In this document: positions 41,613 through 50,830 of the stretch, piece after piece
How the letters are laid out: each line of letters opens with the position of its first letter
How positions within the stretch are numbered: position 1 is the first letter of the stretch
Origin: VGBV01 sp963813725
GTDB lineage: Bacteria; Actinomycetota; Thermoleophilia; Solirubrobacterales; 70-9
Length of the DNA stretch: 64,000 bases
Assembly: GCA_963813725.1 (NCBI GenBank)
Contig: CAWFAI010000008.1
Span: forward strand, 124,001 to 188,000
Direction: 5' to 3'
Program-made: the position numbers and the translations under genes
Notes under the pieces: generated by a model
Told to the model about the DNA's origin: nothing
What the model saw: only the letters and a program-made list of their open reading frames with translations
Database searches by the model: none

Positions 41613-42284
41613 TCAGGCCAGCATCGCGCTGGCGGCAAGCCACAGGGACTCCTCCAGGGCCACGTCGGGGACGCCCTTCACCTTGACCGCGACCAGGGTG
41701 GTGCGCTCGGTCCTCTTGGTCACCTCGCGTCCCTCGGCGGTCTGCCGGAAGAGGACGGCGAGCGGGCGCTGCTCGTCGGCGATCAGGATCGTGCCCGGGA
41801 TCAGCGGCGAGGTCCGGCCCTCGAAGCGCTCGTCGGGGCCGGCCAGTCGCATGCCGAGGCGGCCCTCGACCCTGTCGGCGTCAAACGCGGTCAGCGCCAC
41901 CCCCACCTCGGCGACGGCGATCGTGAGCGCGTCGTCCACGCGGTTGCGGCTCTTGAAGCGGCCGTCGCGCATGCGGTTGAGCGAGACCTCCTCGACCGGG
42001 GTGGGCGTCTCGTCGGGGTCCAGGCCGATGTGCCGGAAGAAGACGCGGTAGGACCAGGGAATCGACTGCTGGCGCAGGTTGATCGCCTGGGCGCCGCCGA
42101 CCCGGTTGCTGAGCTCGCGCAGCTGCTCGCGCAGCGGCTCGGGGCTGCGGCCGCTCCCGGCCGAGACCGTCGTGTAGGCCAGGCCCAGGCCCGGGAACTC
42201 CTCGGCCAGCGCGGGGTCGAGCCAGCCGACCTCGGGCGCGGCCTCCCACTCCTGGGGCAACTCCGATGGGCGCTCGTCGGCCAT
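41613..42284 (-). CDS. B3/B4 tRNA-binding domain protein
   Basis: 223-residue stand-alone homologue of the B3/B4 domain of phenylalanyl-tRNA synthetase beta chain. VGGAQAINLRQQSIPWSYRVFFRHIGLDP, VEEVSLNRMRDGRFKSRNRVDDALT and PGTILIADEQRPLAVLFRQ (each shown in part) match. Such free-standing domains may edit mischarged tRNA or act on related amino-acid esters. ATG 42284 overlaps the TGA of the upstream thioredoxin-fold gene (TGATG), so it is translated by coupling. The C-terminus is Ala/Leu-rich. Confidence 0.83.
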   Translation of the reverse strand: MADERPSELPQEWEAAPEVGWLDPALAEEFPGLGLAYTTVSAGSGRSPEPLREQLRELSNRVGGAQAINLRQQSIPWSYRVFFRHIGLDPDETPTPVEEVSLNRMRDGRFKSRNRVDDALTIAVAEVGVALTAFDADRVEGRLGMRLAGPDERFEGRTSPLIPGTILIADEQRPLAVLFRQTAEGREVTKRTERTTLVAVKVKGVPDVALEESLWLAASAMLA

Positions 42285-42997
42285 CACCGAACCGTAGCCG
42301 CGCGCCGCTTCGAGGCCTCGATCAGGTCGTTGACCTTGCCGGTGAGCTCCCTCGTGCCGATCTCGCCGATCGACGTCTCGTACAGGACCCCGCCGGGGTA
42401 GCCGTAGAGGAAGGTGGGACAGCCGCCCACCCGGTAGAGGTTGGAAAGGGCGCCGTCGCGGTCGAGCCCGATCGGGTGCGTCCAGCCGCGCTCGTCGGCC
42501 AGCCGCTGCACGTCCTCGCGCGAGTCACGCACGTTGATGGCGAGGAAGTTGACCTGGTCCCGCTGCAGGCGGTAGACCGTCTCGAACGCGTCCTGCTGGG
42601 CCTCGCACTCGCCCCCCTTCGTGAACCAGAACGACAGCACCAGCGGCCGGTCGAAGAGGTCGCAGACGCGGATCGCGCCCTGCACCTCGACCTCGCAGGC
42701 GGGCGTCCGCTCCTCGTCGGCGGGGCAGGGCACGCGGGCGACCTCGCAGTCGTCCTGGGCGATGTTCGCGTCCCCATCCAGCTCGCTGCGCAGGTCGGGC
42801 ACTGCGAACTGGGCCAGCGGCAGGTCCCCCTCGTCCTCGCCGGCGCCGATCACCCCGCTCTCCTCGGTCTGCAGGGCGTTGATCCCGGCGACAGCGATGA
42901 TCGCGATGAAGACCAGCCCGACGATCGCGGAGTAGATGGCGGCGGGACGCCGCACGCGCTCGCGCCGCTCCCGCCGCGGGTCGGGTTCCTCGCTCAT
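42284..42997 (-). CDS. Membrane-anchored TlpA/thioredoxin-fold protein lacking the CxxC motif
   Basis: 237-residue protein with one N-terminal anchor (IYSAIVGLVFIAIIAVAGI, about 21-39) and an extracytoplasmic thioredoxin-like fold. VLSFWFTKGGECEAQQDAFE corresponds to the usual W-C-x-x-C site, but only a single cysteine remains. The cis-proline loop is intact (VGGCPTFLYGY), with an extra cysteine. Three further cysteines lie in the first half (DDCEVARVPCPADE, CEVEVQGAIRVCDLF). A classical disulfide reductase role is therefore unlikely; it may be a one-cysteine peroxiredoxin-like or structural member. ATG 42997 overlaps the RND gene stop by four bases. Confidence 0.82.
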   Translation of the reverse strand: MSEEPDPRRERRERVRRPAAIYSAIVGLVFIAIIAVAGINALQTEESGVIGAGEDEGDLPLAQFAVPDLRSELDGDANIAQDDCEVARVPCPADEERTPACEVEVQGAIRVCDLFDRPLVLSFWFTKGGECEAQQDAFETVYRLQRDQVNFLAINVRDSREDVQRLADERGWTHPIGLDRDGALSNLYRVGGCPTFLYGYPGGVLYETSIGEIGTRELTGKVNDLIEASKRRAATVR

Positions 42998-45678
42998 CTC
43001 GGCGGCCCTGCGCCGAAGCGCTCCTCGTACCGCTGCCTCGCGCCCAGCTCGATCCGCACCGCATCCCCGCGCCGCGGTCGCGCACCGAACCGCGAATCGG
43101 CCCAGACCAGCGTCGCCGGCAGGACCAGCATCACCCCAACCAGCGCCACCGAGAGGTCGGCGACCGTGACCAGCCCGAAGTCGCGCAGCATGCGGATGTC
43201 CGTCGCGGCCAGCGCCGCAAAGCCGGCGATCGCGGTCACCCCCGAGGCCATCACGGCGGTCCCCGTGAGGGCATAGGTGCGACGCAGCGCCTCGCCCACC
43301 GACAGGCCCTCGTCGCGCTCGCGCTCGAAGCGGGCGGCCAGGATGACGCTGAACTCGGTCGCGATCGCAATCACCAGCGCCCCCAGGGTCGCGGACATCG
43401 GGTTCAGGGGCACGTTGATCACGGCGACCACAAGCGCCGACCAGCCCGTCGCAAGCACGATCGGCACCAGCGGAACCAGCGCGCGCCGAGGCGAGCGGTA
43501 GATGGCCAACAGGACCAGCGCGACCGCCGCGAGGCCGGCGAGCGGGAGCCAGTAGCGACTGCGCGCGAGGTCGGCGTTGGCCTCGGCCGCGATCACGGGC
43601 AGCCCGGCGAGCTCGACCTCGGTCCCAGTCGGAGGCCCTCCGTCGGCCTCGACCTGCTCGCGGATCCCGTCGATCAGCTCCTGCTGGTCGTCCAAGGGCT
43701 GCACCCGGATACCGAACGCGATGTTGGCGGTGTCGCCTATCCCCCCGGTCTCGGGGTCGCGGGTGACAACGGCCTGGGAGAAGTAGGGGGGGATCGAGGC
43801 CAGCAGGGCATTCGCCTGCGCCTCGCTCTGGACGGCGCCGCCGCCCGAGAAAAGATCGGTGAGGGAGATCGCGGGGCACAGCCGCGCCTGCTCGCAGCTG
43901 GGCCGCTCGCCCTCATAGCCGGCCTCGGCCAGCACCCTGCGCTGGAAGTCGCTGATCCACGCGATCAGCGCGGGGTCGGCGAGGTCGTCCGAGCGGACGA
44001 CGACGTTCACCTCGCCCGAGACGCCGGTCTCCTCCTGGAGCGCGTTCACGTCCTGAAGCGCGGGCAGGCTCGATGGCGCCAGCTCGCGGATGTCCGAGAC
44101 GACCTCGGTGCGCGAGCTGGCCACCCAGCCCAGCACCGCGAGCGCCAGCGCCACCCCGAGCACGCGGCCAGGCCTGCCGATGGCGTACGCGAGCGCGCGC
44201 TTCCCCCACTCGCGAAAGCGGGCACCGGCCAGACGCCGGCGCCGTCCCAGCTCGGCGCTCTTCGGGCCCCAGTCGCGCGGGGTCCGGGGGCCACCTCGCC
44301 ACGAGGCGAGCGCGAGCGCGGCAAAGCCGGCGGTGGCGGCGACCGCGAAGGCGAGCGCGATGCCGGCCACCAGCAGCAGCCCGAATGAGCGCACCATCGG
44401 GATCGGCGACAGGGCCAGCGCGGCGAAGCCCGCCGCGGTGGCCAGGCAGGCGGCTCCGATCACGGGACCGCCTCGCGCCGCCGCGGCGGTCGCGGCCCTG
44501 GCGGGAGCCATGCCGTCGGCGCGACCCTCGGCGAAGCGCGCTTGGAACTGGATCGCGTAGTCCACCGCGAGCCCGATCAGCACCGGCAGCACCGCGACCG
44601 AGGCCATCGTCAGTGATCCGCCCAGCAGCGCCAGCAGCCCGAAGGTCAGCGCCGAGGCCGCCAGCGCCACGCCCAACGGCAGCAGCCGCAGCGGCGGCGC
44701 GAAGACGACCGTCAGCGTCAGCGCCATCAGGGCGATCGCCACGGCCAGCAGCACGAACAGCTCGGAACGCAGCGCGTCGGCGAGGCCGTCCACCACCGCG
44801 GGCACGCCGCTGACGACGTAGTCCCCGCCGCCGCCGAGCGCGAACCGCTCGTCGGTGGTCGCCTGCTTGAACAGGTCGATCGCCCGCGAGCGCTCCTCGT
44901 CGCTCAGGTCGGGGCGCAGTCGAACCGAGACCAGGGCCGAGTCGGTGCTGGGGAAGAGATAGGCGAAGCGCTCCTTCGGCGTGCCGACCGGCTCGCGCGG
45001 GTCGAAGACGACGCGGTTGATGAACTGCGGGTCGTCCAGGCGCGGCGGCCGGGTGATGCCGAACTTCAGCCCCAGCCGCACGAGCTGGGTCTGGAAGGCC
45101 CCCAGCACCTCCTGGCTCGCCTGCTCGGCGGCCTGCTCCTGCTCGGCGGCCGATGCGCCCTCGGCCGCCGCCTCGCGGCGGGCCTGCAGCGCCGCTCGCT
45201 GGGCCGCCTGCTGGGTGCTGCCGATCTGGCCCTGCAGGACCTGCTGGATCTGGGCGACGGACTGGTAGAGGAAGGTCGCCGGCCCGTAGACGACGCGGCT
45301 CGGCGCCAGCTCGGCGATCTGGTCGCAGACCTCGGGCAGCGGCGCGCCTTGGCGCCGCGGCAGCGTCTCGGCCAGCTCGGTGCCGCCCGCGAGGCAGGTC
45401 TCGAGCTCGAACAGCGCCTGCAGGTCCCCGGTCAGCGTCAGCCGGCGCAGGTCCTCGCGCACCAGCACCACCGCGGCCTCGTCCCCGAAGCTCTCCCGAA
45501 AGCGCTCGGTGGCCTGAAACTCGGCCGAATCGCGGTCCACCAGCGTCTCGGTCCCGGCATCGGTCTGCAACCGAAAAGCCCCCACCGCCCCCACCACAGA
45601 AAGCGAGAGGACGACCGCCAACGTCCCCCGCGGCCACCGCACGGCCCAACCCGCCACCCGCTCAAAGAACCCGCTCAT
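42994..45678 (-). CDS. RND/MMPL-family transporter (hydrophobic-lipid exporter-like)
   Basis: 894-residue integral membrane protein with two RND halves. Each half has one helix, a large extracytoplasmic loop, then five or six helices. SSD-like segments are MASVAVLPVLIGLAVDYAIQ (about 375-394) and GALVIAIATEFSVILAARFE. Long Gln/Ala-rich coiled-coil sits in the first loop (AAQRAALQARREAAAEGASA). The family moves lipids, hopanoids or siderophores out of or within actinobacterial membranes using proton flow. ATG 45678 is preferred over TTG 45711. It is operonic with the thioredoxin-fold and B3/B4 genes by four-base overlaps. Confidence 0.88.
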   Translation of the reverse strand: MSGFFERVAGWAVRWPRGTLAVVLSLSVVGAVGAFRLQTDAGTETLVDRDSAEFQATERFRESFGDEAAVVLVREDLRRLTLTGDLQALFELETCLAGGTELAETLPRRQGAPLPEVCDQIAELAPSRVVYGPATFLYQSVAQIQQVLQGQIGSTQQAAQRAALQARREAAAEGASAAEQEQAAEQASQEVLGAFQTQLVRLGLKFGITRPPRLDDPQFINRVVFDPREPVGTPKERFAYLFPSTDSALVSVRLRPDLSDEERSRAIDLFKQATTDERFALGGGGDYVVSGVPAVVDGLADALRSELFVLLAVAIALMALTLTVVFAPPLRLLPLGVALAASALTFGLLALLGGSLTMASVAVLPVLIGLAVDYAIQFQARFAEGRADGMAPARAATAAAARGGPVIGAACLATAAGFAALALSPIPMVRSFGLLLVAGIALAFAVAATAGFAALALASWRGGPRTPRDWGPKSAELGRRRRLAGARFREWGKRALAYAIGRPGRVLGVALALAVLGWVASSRTEVVSDIRELAPSSLPALQDVNALQEETGVSGEVNVVVRSDDLADPALIAWISDFQRRVLAEAGYEGERPSCEQARLCPAISLTDLFSGGGAVQSEAQANALLASIPPYFSQAVVTRDPETGGIGDTANIAFGIRVQPLDDQQELIDGIREQVEADGGPPTGTEVELAGLPVIAAEANADLARSRYWLPLAGLAAVALVLLAIYRSPRRALVPLVPIVLATGWSALVVAVINVPLNPMSATLGALVIAIATEFSVILAARFERERDEGLSVGEALRRTYALTGTAVMASGVTAIAGFAALAATDIRMLRDFGLVTVADLSVALVGVMLVLPATLVWADSRFGARPRRGDAVRIELGARQRYEERFGAGPPR

Positions 45679-45731
45679 GGAGAGAGCCGAGATTAGGGGC
45701 CGACGCTTCAACGGAGCACCGGGGCGCAGCT

Positions 45732-45819
45732 CCTGCGGGTGGCACGGCAGTGGGGCCCCACCCCGAGGACATTCCCATACCGCAGGGGTGGGGGTGACTG
45801 CCGTGACAGGACCCGCAGG
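45732..45819. promoter_or_regulatory. 88-base nested triple-stem hairpin
   Basis: Three perfect 9-bp helices are nested: CCTGCGGGT/ACCCGCAGG (45732-45740 with 45811-45819), CACGGCAGT/ACTGCCGTG (45743-45751 with 45797-45805) and CCCCACCCC/GGGGTGGGG (45756-45764 with 45785-45793), closed by a 20-base loop. Only small internal loops separate them. It sits between the Mkl gene stop (45836) and the RND gene start (45678). It may be a terminator, an RNA-processing site or a non-coding RNA; no family is recognised. Confidence 0.6.
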
Positions 45820-45835
45820 CCGCGCGTCCAGGCCC

Positions 45836-46846
45836 TCAGTCCATCGCCAGAGGACCTTTGACGTCCGCGTTCAGGAACTGATTGACGAACTCGTTCTTGG
45901 AGTTGAACAGCTCGTCGGAGGGCCCGCTCTCGACGATCCGCCCCTTCCACAGCACCGCGATGAAGTCGGCGATGCGGCGGGCTGTGCCGAGGTCGTGGCT
46001 GATCACCAGGTAGCAGCCGCCGTTCTCCTCGTGCACCTCGCGGATCAACTCGCACAGCAGCGCGGTGCGCACGGGGTCCAGGCCCGAGTCGGGCTCGTCG
46101 AACATGACGATCGCCGGGTCCAGCACCAGCGCCCGGGCGAAGCCGGCGCGCTTGCGCATCCCGCCCGAGAGCTCGTTCGGCATCTTGTACATCGCCTCCG
46201 AAAGGCCGACCTCGCGGAGGCGGCGGTTGACTATGTCCTCGATCTCGTCCTCGCCCTTGTCGGTGTGCTGGCGCAGGGGGAAGGCGGTGTTGTCGTAGAC
46301 GTTCATCGAGCCGAACAGGGCCCCGTCCTGGAACAGCAGGCCGAACTTCTTGCGCGTCTCGAACAGCTCGTCGTCGGACATGTCCGGGATCGACTCGCCG
46401 TGCACCAGCACGTCGCCCGAGTCCGGGTAGAGCAGGCCGACGATGTGCTTGATCAGCACCGATTTGCCGGTTCCTGACGGCCCCAGCACCATCGAGATCA
46501 TGTCGTTGGGGAGGCCGAGGTTGCAGCCGTTCAGGATCCGGGTGCGCCCGAACTGCTTGACGAGGTCGATGATCTCGATCGCGTCCTCGCCGCCGTGGTC
46601 CCGCTTCTCGCCCGTGTGCCACTTGTAGGGGTGCGGGTCGTCGGCGTCGACGCCGGGGATCGTGTAGTCCCGGGAGCCGAAGTCCTCGCGGGCCTCGCCC
46701 ATGCCCTGCGACTCGAGCGGGTCCTCGCGGGGCTCCATCGCCTTGGCGTCTGCGGAGCGGCTGCCCGCGGCGGAGGTTTCCGAGTCGGATGCCTCTGACG
46801 TCGAGCCCGACTCGGGCGCGGTGGTCTTCTCGTTCTCTTCTGCCAA
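45836..46846 (-). CDS. ABC transporter ATP-binding protein, Mkl/MlaF-like
   Basis: 336-residue ATPase of the Mce/Mla lipid importer type. A disordered Ser/Glu/Asp-rich lead of about 90 residues precedes the ABC domain. Walker A is LGPSGTGKSVLIKHIVGLL, the signature is ELSGGMRKRAGFARAL, and Walker B is IVMFDEPDSGLDPVRT, with the Mla-type SGLDP. The TTG start at 46846 has AAGGAGG 8 bases upstream. It follows two YrbE permease genes and would power lipid uptake across the membrane. No Mce substrate-binding protein gene follows. Confidence 0.9.
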   Translation of the reverse strand: MAEENEKTTAPESGSTSEASDSETSAAGSRSADAKAMEPREDPLESQGMGEAREDFGSRDYTIPGVDADDPHPYKWHTGEKRDHGGEDAIEIIDLVKQFGRTRILNGCNLGLPNDMISMVLGPSGTGKSVLIKHIVGLLYPDSGDVLVHGESIPDMSDDELFETRKKFGLLFQDGALFGSMNVYDNTAFPLRQHTDKGEDEIEDIVNRRLREVGLSEAMYKMPNELSGGMRKRAGFARALVLDPAIVMFDEPDSGLDPVRTALLCELIREVHEENGGCYLVISHDLGTARRIADFIAVLWKGRIVESGPSDELFNSKNEFVNQFLNADVKGPLAMD

Positions 46847-46869
46847 GGCTCAGTCCTCCTTACGGACGG

Positions 46870-47670
46870 TCAGCCGCCTATCGGCGCTCTCGGGTTGGCT
46901 CCCCAGAAGACCAGGGTTCCCATCATTCCGATCAGATGCACCAGCACGATGTTCAGCACCATCGACTTCGCGGTCGCCGTGCCCACCCCGACCGGTCCTC
47001 CGGAGGCGGTATAGCCGTAGTAGCAGCCGACGAGCACGATGGCCGTGGCCATCGTCATGCCCTTGATCAGGCTGAATAAGAGGTCGGGCGGGTTCTGGAA
47101 CATCCAGAAGATCAGGAAGTAGCCGCCCGAGGAGACATCGCCGATCTGCTCGACGACCGCAAGCCAGCTGGCGAAGAAGCCGATGCCGACGGCGGCCAGG
47201 TACATGAAGGGGAAGGCGATCCAGGCCGCGAGCAGGCGGGTGGCGGCGAGGAAGGTGACGGGCGGCACGCCCATCACCTCGAGCGCGTCGATCTCGTCGG
47301 AGATCCGCATCGCGCCGAGCTCGGCGACGATTCCGGTGCCGACCTTGGCGGCCAGCATGTAGCCGAAGGCGTAGGGGATCACCTCTCGCAGGTCGCACCA
47401 GGCGGCGAACACGCCGGCGTAGGCGGGGGCGCCGACCGAGCGGTTGAAGTAGGCGCCCTCGATCCCGCACTGCAGGCCGAGGATGAAGACCAGGCCCCAG
47501 ATCACGATCGTGGAGCCGAGGATCAGGATCCCGGTCTGTCGCAGCGCCTCGCCGAAGAACTGGAAGACGCGGCCGGTGAACACCAGGCCCATGACCCGGG
47601 TCGAGAAGCCGAAGATCTCGCCGATCGAGTTCAGCCAGGACTTGGGGACAGCGGTCCAGCCGCCTCCCAT
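46870..47670 (-). CDS. YrbE/MlaE-type lipid-transport permease B
   Basis: 266-residue MlaE-family permease with about six helices and the conserved cytoplasmic GTGIVAELGAMRISDEIDAL and EVMGVPPVTFLAATR motif, in which the EIDALEVMG coupling helix is typical. The C-terminal GPVGVGTATAKSMV resembles the ExGx motif that contacts Mkl. ATG 47670 has GGGGAGG upstream. It is the second permease of the ABC importer and is followed by the Mkl gene after 23 bases. Confidence 0.9.
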   Translation of the reverse strand: MGGGWTAVPKSWLNSIGEIFGFSTRVMGLVFTGRVFQFFGEALRQTGILILGSTIVIWGLVFILGLQCGIEGAYFNRSVGAPAYAGVFAAWCDLREVIPYAFGYMLAAKVGTGIVAELGAMRISDEIDALEVMGVPPVTFLAATRLLAAWIAFPFMYLAAVGIGFFASWLAVVEQIGDVSSGGYFLIFWMFQNPPDLLFSLIKGMTMATAIVLVGCYYGYTASGGPVGVGTATAKSMVLNIVLVHLIGMMGTLVFWGANPRAPIGG

Positions 47671-47695
47671 CAGCCCCCCGCCTCCCCTGCATCGG

Positions 47696-48502
47696 TCACT
47701 TGATCACCTGCAGCTCGGGATGGGTCGCGAGCAGGGTCTGGGTGAAGACGTAGTTGAACGCGAAGACGCCCATGAAGGCGATCACGACCGCCTCGTTCAC
47801 GGCTCTGCCCACGCCCTCGGCGCCTCCGGACGCAGTCATCCCCTTGTAGGAGCAGACGATCGCGATGATCGCCCCGAACAGGGTGGTCTTCAGGACCGAC
47901 CCCCAGAGGTCCGTGACCGAGGCGTTGCTGAAGAGCGTGGCCCAGAAGCCGCCGAACGGCTCGTTGTAGAGCACCATCGCTCCGAGCCCGCCGAAAATGC
48001 CGAAGACCAGCGCGTAGATGTCCATCAGGCCGGTGATCAGCATCAGCGCCAGGAACCTGGGGACGACGAGGTTCTTGATCGGGTCCACGCCCAGCACCTG
48101 CAGCGCGTCGAGCTCCTCGCGGATCTTCCGCGCGCCGAGGTCGGCGGTGATCGCCGTGCCGGCGACGCCGGCGACGACGACGGCGGTGACGAAGGGGGCG
48201 AACTCGCGAATCGAGGCGAGCACGAAGAAGCCGCCGAGGCGGTCGAGCGCTCCGAACAGCGACAGGAAGTTGGCCGCCTGCAGGCCCGGCGCTCCGAACC
48301 CGAAGGCCAGCGTCGAGATCATCATCGGGAACCAGCAGAGCTGCAGCGCGAACAGGAACTGGCGGATGAACTCGCCGCCGTAGGGGTACGGAGCGCGAAC
48401 CGCGGAGACCATGGTCTTCGCGGTCAGGATCATCATGTCCCCGACCTGCTCGAACAGGGACTTTGCAGGCAGGAACGCTCTGTCGGCTACCGATCTGACC
48501 AA
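47696..48502 (-). CDS. YrbE/MlaE-type lipid-transport permease A
   Basis: 268-residue MlaE permease, first gene of the importer operon. GVAGTAITADLGARKIREEL and DALQVLGVDPIKNLVVPRF are the hallmark coupling region. Five or six helices follow, ending with ASGGAEGVGRAVNEAVV. TTG 48502 is the start, with GGAGAG 5 bases before. It is 25 bases upstream of permease B. The two YrbE paralogues are the usual YrbE-A/B heterodimer of mce loci. Confidence 0.9.
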   Translation of the reverse strand: MVRSVADRAFLPAKSLFEQVGDMMILTAKTMVSAVRAPYPYGGEFIRQFLFALQLCWFPMMISTLAFGFGAPGLQAANFLSLFGALDRLGGFFVLASIREFAPFVTAVVVAGVAGTAITADLGARKIREELDALQVLGVDPIKNLVVPRFLALMLITGLMDIYALVFGIFGGLGAMVLYNEPFGGFWATLFSNASVTDLWGSVLKTTLFGAIIAIVCSYKGMTASGGAEGVGRAVNEAVVIAFMGVFAFNYVFTQTLLATHPELQVIK

Positions 48503-48600
48503 CTATCTCTCCGCGGCAAAGATTATGTGATCGGCCCGCCGTCCGCCACCCATAACCGTGAGCCGCGGGTGACCGGGGCTTACGACTATAGGGTTGCGGT

Positions 48601-49581
48601 ATGTTGCGCGCGCTTTTGGAGGAGAGCGGCACGACATCCCTTCTCCTGCGGATGCGCGATCGCCTTGGGGTAGGTCTGGCACTCGCTCTCTGCACCGCGG
48701 GCCTGGCTGCCTGCGGCGGCGGCGAGCGTCAGGACGAGGATGAGCCCGAGGGCGAGTTCCCGGTCGAGATCACGACCGCCGAGTTCCCGGCCAAGCAGAG
48801 CATCGCCGAGACCCGGAACCTGCTGCTCTCGATCGAGAACACGGGCGAGGAGACCGTCCCCAACCTCGCGATCACGATCTTCACGATCGCCAACGCCGAC
48901 GATGCCCCGGCGGTCGACGCAGACGAGGCCGACGCGAGCGATGCCGAGACCGACGAGGTGAGCGAGGAGGACCTGGCCGACGAGGTCGAGGAGCAGCTGC
49001 AGGCGGAGCTGGAGGCGGCCGCCGAGGCCGAGGGGGAGGAGAGCGGTGAAGCGGGCACCGAGACCACGGTCGACCCCGGCGAGCAGGAGCGGAGCGTGGT
49101 TGAGGGACCGTTCTCCGTCCTCTCCCCCCAGCCCGGCCTGGCGATCCCCTCGCGGCCGGTCTGGATCCTCGAGCAGGGCTTCCCGCGCCTGGCCGGCACC
49201 GAGCCGGGCCCCGGTCCACCCGGCGAGATCGCACAGGCCAGCGGCGCGACCGCCGCGCAGACCAACACCTTCGCGTTCGGCTCGCTGGAGCCCGACGAGA
49301 TCATCGACATGGTCTGGCGGGTGACGCCGGTGCAGAGCGGCACGTACACCGTCCACTACCGCGTCGCCGCGGGCCTGCACGGCAACGCGGTCGCCGTGAC
49401 CGATGACGGCAGCGAGGTCGAGGGCGAGTTCATCGTCCAGATCACCGACGCCCCGCCCCAGACGAGGGTCAACGATGCGGGCGAGGTCGTGCCGATCAAG
49501 CCCAGCGACATCACCGGCCAGGCGGGCAGCGCCGAGCAGCAGTCCGAGTTGCCCGGCGGCGAGACCGAGACGAATCCCTAG
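48601..49581 (+). CDS. Secreted acidic lipoprotein of unknown function
   Basis: 326-residue lipoprotein. The signal peptide RLGVGLALALCTAGL ends in the lipobox LAAC. The mature part has a conserved-looking first domain (FPVEITTAEFPAKQSIAETR and LLLSIENTGEETVPNLAITI, an Ig-like sandwich), a strongly acidic Asp/Glu/Ala linker about 100-155, and a second beta domain (MVWRVTPVQSGTYTVHYRVA). It may bind a ligand outside the membrane. ATG 48601 is taken with TATAGG just upstream, suggesting a leaderless transcript; ATG 48652 would give a more typical signal length. It is divergent from the YrbE operon. Confidence 0.78.
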   Translation: MLRALLEESGTTSLLLRMRDRLGVGLALALCTAGLAACGGGERQDEDEPEGEFPVEITTAEFPAKQSIAETRNLLLSIENTGEETVPNLAITIFTIANADDAPAVDADEADASDAETDEVSEEDLADEVEEQLQAELEAAAEAEGEESGEAGTETTVDPGEQERSVVEGPFSVLSPQPGLAIPSRPVWILEQGFPRLAGTEPGPGPPGEIAQASGATAAQTNTFAFGSLEPDEIIDMVWRVTPVQSGTYTVHYRVAAGLHGNAVAVTDDGSEVEGEFIVQITDAPPQTRVNDAGEVVPIKPSDITGQAGSAEQQSELPGGETETNP

Positions 49582-49623
49582 GCGGCTTAGGGAGCGCGAA
49601 GGCGCTTTCGTAGAGTTCGTCGT

Positions 49624-50830
49624 GTGAGGGACGCACGAGGGACGCTCGCGGTGGCGGGAGCCGTGCTGGCGCTGACGCTGTCGGCGAGCGGCTGCGGCGG
49701 CGATGACGGCGACGAGGCCGCCACCCCCACCGAGCCGGCCGCCGCGAGCGCCGGCGGCGCAAAGGCCGGGCCGGGCGACGGCGAGGGCGGCGTGCGCCTG
49801 GAGAAGATCGGGGACTTCGACCAGCCCCTCTACGTGGCCCAGCCACCCGGCGGCGAGGACCTCTACGTGGTCGAGAAGCCCGGGCGCGTCCGCCTGGTCC
49901 GCGACGGCGAGGTGGTCGAGCAGCCTGTGCTCGACATCAGCGACGCGGTCTCCGACAGCGGCGAGCAGGGCCTGCTCTCGATCGCCTTCGCCCCCGACTT
50001 CGCGGGCTCGCGGCTGCTCTACGCCTACTACACCGACGCCGAGCAGAACCAGCGCGTGGCGGAGTTCCGGATGAGCGAGGACGGGACGGAGATCGATCCC
50101 GCCAGCGAGCGCGAGGTGCTGGTGATGGACGATTTCGCCTCCAACCACAACGGCGGCCTGGTTCTGTTCGGTCCCGACGACATGCTCTACATCGGCACCG
50201 GCGACGGCGGCATCGCCGATGACCCCGAGCGCAACGGCCAGGACCTGCAATCACTGCTCGGCAAGATCCTGCGCATCGACCCGGCTGGCAGCGGCGGTCG
50301 CCCGTACGCCCCCGAGGGCGCGGCCTCGCTTCGCGGCCGGGCGGCGCCCGAGGTGTTCGCCTATGGCCTGCGCAACCCGTGGCGGTTCAGCTTCGACCGC
50401 GGGAGCGCGGCGCTGACCATCGGCGACGTCGGCCAGAGCTCGCTCGAGGAGATCGACTACGTGCAGCCCGGGCAGGCCGCAGGCGCGAACTTCGGCTGGT
50501 CGGCGTTCGAGGGAGCCGAGAGGTTCAACTCAGACCAGCGAGCCGAGGGCCACGTGCCGCCGGTGCTCACCTACGGGCGCGAAAGCGGCTGCTCGGTGAC
50601 CGGGGGGTATGTGGTCCGCGACCCGGCGCTGCCCTCGCTTCGCGGCCGCTACCTCTACGGCGACTTCTGCGCGGGCGAGCTGCGCAGCTTCGTCGCCGGG
50701 CTCAGGGAAAGCGAGCGACGACAAGCCGCTGGGCCTGCAGGTTTCGAGTCTGAGCTCGTTCGGCGAGGACCGAAGCGGCCGGATCTACGCAACTTCCCTG
50801 GACGGCCCCGTGTTTCGTCTGGTGCCATGA
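49624..50830 (+). CDS. Sorbosone/glucose dehydrogenase-like lipoprotein, copy 1 (one frameshift)
   Basis: About 401 residues once repaired. A lipoprotein signal (AVLALTLSASGC) is followed by a six-bladed beta-propeller of the PQQ-dependent sorbosone/glucose dehydrogenase family: LYVAQPPGGEDLYVVEKPGR, EQGLLSIAFAPDF, ASNHNGGLVLFGPDDMLYIG, KILRIDPAG, AYGLRNPWRFSFD and GANFGWSAFEG. The phase breaks at the AAA run 50707-50709; removing one A gives LREASDDKPLGL and continues to SSFGEDRSGRIYATSLDGPV with stop at 50830. Without that correction the frame reads on into the next gene. The histidine of NHNGG corresponds to the catalytic base. The sugar substrate is unknown. ATGA overlap with copy 2. Confidence 0.85.
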
